A stretch of 32,296 nt of DNA, taken from positions 1-32,296 of the forward strand of contig CAMNNA010000005.1 of NCBI GenBank assembly GCA_946545285.1, read 5' to 3'. A model generated the notes under the pieces. That model ran no database searches. It was not told where the DNA came from and was given only the letters and a program-made list of their open reading frames with translations. The translations under genes and the position numbers were made by a program. Origin of the DNA: an uncultured cyanobacterium (lineage in GTDB: Bacteria; Cyanobacteriota; Vampirovibrionia; Gastranaerophilales; Gastranaerophilaceae). Positions within the stretch are counted from its first letter, which is position 1; each line of letters begins with the position of its first letter. Below are positions 26,917 to 32,296 of this stretch, in pieces.

Positions 26917-27120
26917 ATGGCACAAAAAGTTACAAAAGACATGAATATCATTGAAATTGCGCAAAAATATCCGCAAAGTATAGAAGTTTTTCACAAATAC
27001 GGTCTTGGATGTTTAGGATGTGCTGCAGCGAGATTTGAAAACCTTGAAGCAGGTGCGAAAGTCCACGGATTTGATGTTAACGAAATGGTTAACGATATAA
27101 ATAAACTTATTGAAGAATAA
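26917..27120 (+). CDS. DUF1858 domain protein (CxxC disulfide-type small protein)
   Basis: ITEIAQKYPQ-like N-terminus MAQKVTKDMNIIEIAQKYPQSIEVFHKYGLGCLGCAAARFENLEAGAKVHG; strong RBS aaaaggag before ATG 26917. Confidence 0.9.
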   Translation: MAQKVTKDMNIIEIAQKYPQSIEVFHKYGLGCLGCAAARFENLEAGAKVHGFDVNEMVNDINKLIEE

Positions 27121-27133
27121 GTTTTCATTTTCA

Positions 27134-27170
27134 AAAAAAACGGCTTTTATTATACAAAAGCCGTTTTTTT
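27134..27170. terminator. Bidirectional Rho-independent terminator between convergent genes
   Basis: Perfect inverted repeat aaaaaaacggctttt (27134-27148) / aaaagccgttttttt (27156-27170) with A/T tracts on both sides. Confidence 0.9.
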
Positions 27171-27197
27171 ATGCGCTATTTAAATTTTTTATTAATA

Positions 27198-29156
27198 CTA
27201 CCTAGCCAAAAAACCTGCCATAGTTGGTTTACTTGATGGGTTTATCGGTTGAGCGTTTGCAAGTTGGTATTGATCAGCACCTTGCTTTTTGTTGTTTTTT
27301 GCGTAATTTTTAGCAGTCATATTTTCGCAATATTTTGCCAAACCTATCATCAACAACGGTACTAACAGAATGTTTGATGCTAAGTTAAACGAACTGTTGA
27401 AGTTTTTCGCTCTTGTAACAAATTTGTTATCCGCTGAATCAAATGCTTTGTATATTGTTTCCATTTCATCAGGATGTGTTTTTTGTGCATTTTTAAATGC
27501 ATTCACAATTTCAGAAACAGATGCATCTTTAACCGGTTTTCCAAGAATTCTTTCAGTCGCTTTTGCTACATTTTCATCAATATTACCCAAAACTTTTTGG
27601 ATATTTCCGTTATTTTTGTTAATAAATTCTACAAAACCGTTAAACCCGCCTTTGATATCGCGTAAATTTGAATATTTTGATACAATATCCGGACTGCTCA
27701 ATATTCTTATTCCATCCGGAGCAAAATAATTCTTTAATTTTTGCAATATTGTTGAATGTTTTGCAGGATTCTGGCTCAGTACTAACCCCGAGATTTTGCT
27801 TGATAATTTAGTAAAACCTCTCGATAAAGCTTTTCCTGCAAATAATATAGCTAAGAAACTTGTAACATCACGTACAATAATTTCTTTTAATTCATAATTA
27901 CTTTTTGCATTAATGATTCTTGGCGGTAAACACCCTCCAAAAAGTAATGTCATCATTGCCATAGGCCCGATTGAAGGTCCGTCAAATTCTAGCGGATTTG
28001 AAATTTTTAATTTGAATTTAGGGTGTTTCTCAACCAGTTCTCCGATTTTTGAAGCCATACCGGTAAACGAAGGATTCTTTGCCACACCATCAGATGCCAC
28101 TTGTTCTTCCGGCTTTCCAAATGTCGGATTCGGCGAAGGATTTTTGTTTGAATTATCCAAACCGTCTAACCCCGGATCTCTTGAGCCTTTTATCCCTAAA
28201 TTGTAAAGTTTTGGCAAAACAGTAAATACTGCCGCAACACCCAAAAACATGCTTATGTTTGTTAAAAGTCTTGAACCTGTACGTTTTTTACTAAATTCTT
28301 TTACAAATTCTTCTATATTTAAATCAGCAGCACTTGCAATTTTACTTTTTGCTGAACTTAATACATCATCGGCAAAATCACCCATATAGGATAAAACACT
28401 TTTTAAAGATGCAGCAGCCTCGCCTTTTTCAGTTTTGTAAAAGGCTGAATAAGCATCAGCATCTAATCCGATATGTTTTTTTCTTAAACTTACAAAATCG
28501 TCAACCAAAGAACCGATTTTATCTTGTTTAGAATTTGGATCTGCAGCCCCTGTTATAATTTTCCAAATAGATTTTTTAGGGGAAAGCTGAGGGTCTTCTA
28601 TTTCTAACAGTCTTTTTGAATAAGAAGACGCTAAATCCTTTAACTCTTCACCTGCAACTTTACCTTCTGTTGAAGAAGAAATTATATTTTCAAAAAATTT
28701 GGCATATAAATCTTCACGTGCTGATTTTTTCAAAACAACATTTTTATCAGCTTTTACAAAATCACTAAACGTTTCTCCAAAGCCGTTAATAAAATCAATC
28801 GGAACATTGTTAGCAGAACCAAAGAATTTTTTAGCTATCGGCAAAATCGCCATAGGTATTAATATTGTGCTTGGCCCCGATGTAACTTCTCTGAGCCCTT
28901 CTCTGCGGGCAAAATCCCAATTCAGTTCACCGGTTTTGTCATGATTTCTTAACATTCCGGTTATAAATCTTGGCAAGACCATGCCCAAAAAATCTTGCAA
29001 TATAAACGCTCCGATAAACCCGCCCCTGTCAATTAAATCCATTGATGAAATAATCGGATTTCCTTGGAATGAAACATTTTGATTTTTTAACGGTTTTATC
29101 TTGTTTTTTGCACTATTGTTTGATTCTACACTTGGTATTATTGGTCTTACTGGCAT
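27198..29156 (-). CDS. Large hypothetical membrane-associated protein (652 aa) with N-terminal VSFQGN motif
   Basis: Long complete ORF, several hydrophobic segments; no known catalytic domain recognised. Confidence 0.8.
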   Translation of the reverse strand: MPVRPIIPSVESNNSAKNKIKPLKNQNVSFQGNPIISSMDLIDRGGFIGAFILQDFLGMVLPRFITGMLRNHDKTGELNWDFARREGLREVTSGPSTILIPMAILPIAKKFFGSANNVPIDFINGFGETFSDFVKADKNVVLKKSAREDLYAKFFENIISSSTEGKVAGEELKDLASSYSKRLLEIEDPQLSPKKSIWKIITGAADPNSKQDKIGSLVDDFVSLRKKHIGLDADAYSAFYKTEKGEAAASLKSVLSYMGDFADDVLSSAKSKIASAADLNIEEFVKEFSKKRTGSRLLTNISMFLGVAAVFTVLPKLYNLGIKGSRDPGLDGLDNSNKNPSPNPTFGKPEEQVASDGVAKNPSFTGMASKIGELVEKHPKFKLKISNPLEFDGPSIGPMAMMTLLFGGCLPPRIINAKSNYELKEIIVRDVTSFLAILFAGKALSRGFTKLSSKISGLVLSQNPAKHSTILQKLKNYFAPDGIRILSSPDIVSKYSNLRDIKGGFNGFVEFINKNNGNIQKVLGNIDENVAKATERILGKPVKDASVSEIVNAFKNAQKTHPDEMETIYKAFDSADNKFVTRAKNFNSSFNLASNILLVPLLMIGLAKYCENMTAKNYAKNNKKQGADQYQLANAQPINPSSKPTMAGFLAR

Positions 29157-29414
29157 GATCCCTACTAACTTCTAAAATACTTCTACACAGAATAAAAAAA
29201 CAACAACTACAAATAATTGTCTTTTATTCGGGTAATGTTTCAAAAATTTTACATTTAAAATAAAATTTTTAAGAACAAGTGTACTTATCATACTTAATCC
29301 GAATTAAAAATGCAAGTAATTTACTACAATCATAACATTTCTGTTACATTTATTAATATTTAAGATAAAATTGCAGATAAACACGGGCAATAAATTTTAT
29401 AATCTTAAAAGATG

Positions 29415-30272
29415 TTAAATATTTTCTAAAGCGGAAATTTTCATATCCTTAAAATCAGGGAAAGAACCTAACCATATTTTTTGTGCTTCTCTTGCTTGAT
29501 AAATGAGCATATCCAATCCGTTTTTGGATTTATAGCCAAGCTTTTGGGCTAATTTGATTAATACGGTTTTTTTAGGATTGTAAATAACATCATAAACAAA
29601 CGCATTTTCAGGCAGCGTTGAAAGTTCTCTTTCTTCAACAGGAGTCATATCGGCACTATACCCAAGCATTCCTATAGGGGTAGTGTTGACTAATATATCT
29701 ATATCTGAAAGATTTGAAATTCTGTCAATTTGAAATGCATCAAATTCAATTTGAGGAAATGTTTTTCTTAGATAAGATAATAACTCATTACAGTTAAAAA
29801 CATTTCTTGAATAAAATTTAATTTTTGAAATATTATTTTTAATTAATGCGCTTATTGCCGCTCTTGATGCGCCTCCTGTGCCGAGGATTCCTGCTGTTTT
29901 TCCTTTAATTGTTACATCTTTTGGAATTCCCAATTCAAAACCTGTCGCATCAGTATTGTAGCCTTTTAAACTCTTAGTTTGAGGATCTATTTTTACGGTA
30001 TTTATGGCATGCGCTAAATCAGCAGAACTGTCTAATTCATCCAAAAACATAACAATAGGAAGTTTCAAAGGTATGGTTATATTAAAACCGGAATAATTGT
30101 TTGCTTTTAAAAATTTAATTCTATCAACCAATTCTTCAGGTTTTGTTGGTAAAATATCGTATTGGGCATCAATTCCCATACTTTCAAATCCTGCTTCGTG
30201 AATAATTTTTGAAAGTGAATGTCCAAGCGGATAACCGATTAAAGCGAATTTTTTCTTTTCGTAATCTTGCAT
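29415..30272 (-). CDS. aroE: Shikimate dehydrogenase
   Basis: FALIGYPLGHSLSKIIHEAGFESMGIDAQYDILP, FNITIPLKLPIV, NTDATGFELGI, GILGTGGASRAAISAL, NTTPIGM. Confidence 0.95.
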   Translation of the reverse strand: MQDYEKKKFALIGYPLGHSLSKIIHEAGFESMGIDAQYDILPTKPEELVDRIKFLKANNYSGFNITIPLKLPIVMFLDELDSSADLAHAINTVKIDPQTKSLKGYNTDATGFELGIPKDVTIKGKTAGILGTGGASRAAISALIKNNISKIKFYSRNVFNCNELLSYLRKTFPQIEFDAFQIDRISNLSDIDILVNTTPIGMLGYSADMTPVEERELSTLPENAFVYDVIYNPKKTVLIKLAQKLGYKSKNGLDMLIYQAREAQKIWLGSFPDFKDMKISALENI

Positions 30273-30374
30273 AAAATAATTATAATCATAAAATAAAGTT
30301 ACTCAATAAATTTACAATTATAGTTATTTTTTAATATTTATGTTAATGTTTTTTTATAGAAAGAAAAGGATATT

Positions 30375-31379
30375 ATGAGTTTAACAGTATATTTAGGGAT
30401 AGATGTAGGATCAGTAACAACTAAACTTGCATTAGTTGATGAAACAGGCAAGTATGTTGACAGTATAATGCTAAAAACCGCCGGAACACCTGTAAGAGCG
30501 GTTCAAACAGGATTACAAAAATTATATGAACAAAGATTAACCGAATATGATGTCATGGGAGTCGGAACGACAGGTTCAGGGCGTGCATTAGCCGGTTCAT
30601 TGGTTGGGGCGGACGTTGTAAAAAATGAAATCACCGCGCATGCCGTTGCTGCAAGTAATACTGTTCCGGGAGTTCAAACAATTCTTGAAATCGGCGGGCA
30701 GGACAGTAAAATTATCATTATGCGTGACGGAATAGTTACCGATTTTGCTATGAATACTGTTTGTGCTGCCGGAACAGGAAGCTTTTTGGACCATCAAGCA
30801 CAGCGTTTAAATGTTCCTATTGAAGAATTTGGCGCAACTGCACTAAAATCTTCTAATCCTGCAAGAATTGCAGGAAGGTGCGGAGTTTTTGCCGAAAGTG
30901 ATTTGATTCACAAACAGCAATTAGGATATCCGGTAGAAGATTTATTATACGGTCTTTGTCAAGCATTAGTAAGAAATTATTTAAGTAATTTGGCTTTAGG
31001 CAAAGAACTTTTACCGACATTTTCATTTCAAGGCGGAGTCGCAACAAATACCGGCATGGTAAAAGCTTTCGAAGAAGCACTTAATGCAAAAGTTGTTGTA
31101 CCGGATCATCATCAGACAATGGGAGCAATCGGTGCTGCGATGTTAGCTATGGAAAATCACCAGTTTACTCAATCTAAAACCAAATTCAAAGGCTGGAATG
31201 TTGCTGAGATGCATTTTTCATCAATTACTTGTACTTGCAGCGGATGTTCAAATAATTGTGAAGTAATCACTATTGTTGAAGGGGTTGATGAAGTTCAGCA
31301 TGTTGAAAAAATTAAAGATGTAAAAGGAAATATTATAGCGCGCTGGGGCGGTACTTGCGGAAGATGGGATATAAGCTAA
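30375..31379 (+). CDS. BadF/BadG/HgdC-type ATPase (2-hydroxyacyl-CoA dehydratase activase family) with Cys-rich C-terminal tail
   Basis: YLGIDVGSVTTKLALVDE, EIGGQDSKIIIM, NTVCAAGTGSFLDHQAQRL, GRCGVFAESDLIHKQQ, FQGGVATN; tail CTCSGCSNNCEVITI...GGTCGRW. Confidence 0.92.
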   Translation: MSLTVYLGIDVGSVTTKLALVDETGKYVDSIMLKTAGTPVRAVQTGLQKLYEQRLTEYDVMGVGTTGSGRALAGSLVGADVVKNEITAHAVAASNTVPGVQTILEIGGQDSKIIIMRDGIVTDFAMNTVCAAGTGSFLDHQAQRLNVPIEEFGATALKSSNPARIAGRCGVFAESDLIHKQQLGYPVEDLLYGLCQALVRNYLSNLALGKELLPTFSFQGGVATNTGMVKAFEEALNAKVVVPDHHQTMGAIGAAMLAMENHQFTQSKTKFKGWNVAEMHFSSITCTCSGCSNNCEVITIVEGVDEVQHVEKIKDVKGNIIARWGGTCGRWDIS

Positions 31380-31401
31380 CTTAAATACAAGGAGCTTGAT
31401 T

Positions 31402-32067
31402 ATGAATTTTGGTGGTAATAATACGAAATTACTGGAAGAACTTCCTTTAGGGAATGCTGAGTTTGGTCAGGCAATTTGTAACGCGTTGTGTGAAATGGTT
31501 GATATTGACGGAGTTACAAATCCAAATGGTCAAAATATTGAATTTACGCCATCAACGTGGAGAAAACTTGCCGATAAAGAAAATAAAACCCCCGAAGATA
31601 ATAAAAAACTCGAAGATATTTTTTATTCATCTATTAAGGAAGTTGCTCAGTCTTATTTACTATTTATGTGCAGGGAAACCGGAAATCAAACAGGATTTAT
31701 AAATTTTGATGAATACGAAAACTTCATGCTCAAATATCGTTTTAAATCAAAGAAAATGAGTTTTGATCCAAAATTTATAACTGAGGCAAAAGCAAAAATA
31801 AAAAATGCTTTTAATTTGATTTGTGCATGTTCAGATAGCAGTAAAAATTTAATAACTAAAGAATTAATGTATGCGTTTTTTTATGCGTTGACTGTTATTA
31901 CCGGTACAAATGAGCATGGGCAATTTAACGGCTTTAGGATTAACGGCATACTAAAACCTTGTGATTATGCAGTTATGGAGTATTTTTTATTTAATAGAGA
32001 TGCTAAAAATAACATGTTTTTGATTAAATTGAAAATCGGGAATAGAATTATGAATGGTGAAGGGTAG
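31402..32067 (+). CDS. Hypothetical protein with a possible degenerate EF-hand-like motif
   Basis: Complete ORF; RBS aaggag before ATG 31402; segment CRETGNQTGFINFDEYENFML resembles a helix-loop-helix. Confidence 0.65.
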   Translation: MNFGGNNTKLLEELPLGNAEFGQAICNALCEMVDIDGVTNPNGQNIEFTPSTWRKLADKENKTPEDNKKLEDIFYSSIKEVAQSYLLFMCRETGNQTGFINFDEYENFMLKYRFKSKKMSFDPKFITEAKAKIKNAFNLICACSDSSKNLITKELMYAFFYALTVITGTNEHGQFNGFRINGILKPCDYAVMEYFLFNRDAKNNMFLIKLKIGNRIMNGEG

Positions 32068-32074
32068 GTAATAG

Positions 32075-32296
32075 ATGAAAAATTTTTTAAATTTAATTTT
32101 GGTATTGTTAATAGGGAGCTTTCAAGCTTCATTTGCAATTGAAAACATTGTAAGCCTTGATGAAATCGAATCACAACAAAAATCTCAAGCAAAAAAAGAA
32201 ATATCAGTTACAGAAGAAAAACCTATAGAAGTTTCCGTTGTATTTGATTGGCTTGATATTTCTCAATCTCAAAGAGATGATATTATTGCAAAATAC
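32075..32296 (+). CDS. Exported hypothetical protein, C-terminus cut by window edge
   Basis: Hand translation MKNFLNLILVLLIGSFQASFAIENIVSLDEIESQQKSQAKKEISVTEEKPIEVSVVFDWLDISQSQRDDIIAKY, open to the end; signal peptide. Confidence 0.75.
   Translation, partial: MKNFLNLILVLLIGSFQASFAIENIVSLDEIESQQKSQAKKEISVTEEKPIEVSVVFDWLDISQSQRDDIIAKY

Noticed and set aside
28120-28160. 'NPSPNPTFGKPEE' in the 652-aa protein as another PSP-type palindromic repeat
   Set aside because: The DNA lacks the inverted arms and the cccttcacc/ggtgaaggg signature; only the amino-acid string is similar.
29157-29414. 258-bp intergenic region upstream of the 652-aa gene as a possible ncRNA
   Set aside because: Very AT-rich with only weak inverted repeats; no recognisable RNA family or terminator.

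Overview
The window is a 32.3-kb AT-rich bacterial chromosomal segment. Gene content and style suggest a gut Melainabacteria/Gastranaerophilales-like genome: GFTLAE pseudopilin, 'VSFQGN' protein, SpoIID-MurJ pair, many small lineage-type ORFs. This lineage guess is inference only. From left to right it contains: (i) a minus-strand ABC efflux operon (truncated permease, fused double ATPase, HlyD-type membrane fusion protein, TolC-type outer-membrane protein); (ii) a Xer-type recombinase; (iii) two TPR proteins; (iv) a pseudopilin, an XRE regulator, a GltD-like oxidoreductase, a PPP-type phosphatase, Skp/OmpH, an isopropylmalate/homocitrate/Re-citrate-synthase-family enzyme, an acyl-ACP thioesterase and an Na/Pi cotransporter; (v) SpoIID and MurJ; (vi) a UvrD/PcrA helicase; (vii) a tail-to-tail pair of matrixin-like proteins, one with an intact zinc motif and one degenerate; (viii) a cluster of very small ORFs, DUF1858, a large membrane protein, AroE, and a BadF/HgdC-type ATPase. 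No rRNA, tRNA, CRISPR array or complete transposon was recognised. The strongest unusual signal is in the efflux operon. It carries three different palindromic repeats in frame within its coding sequences, plus a short 9-mer (GGGGTAAAT, encoding Gly-Val-Asn) that is tandem in one gene and dispersed across the operon. Other points of interest are the active/pseudo metzincin pair, the near-zero-gap convergent gene junctions and the micro-ORF cluster.
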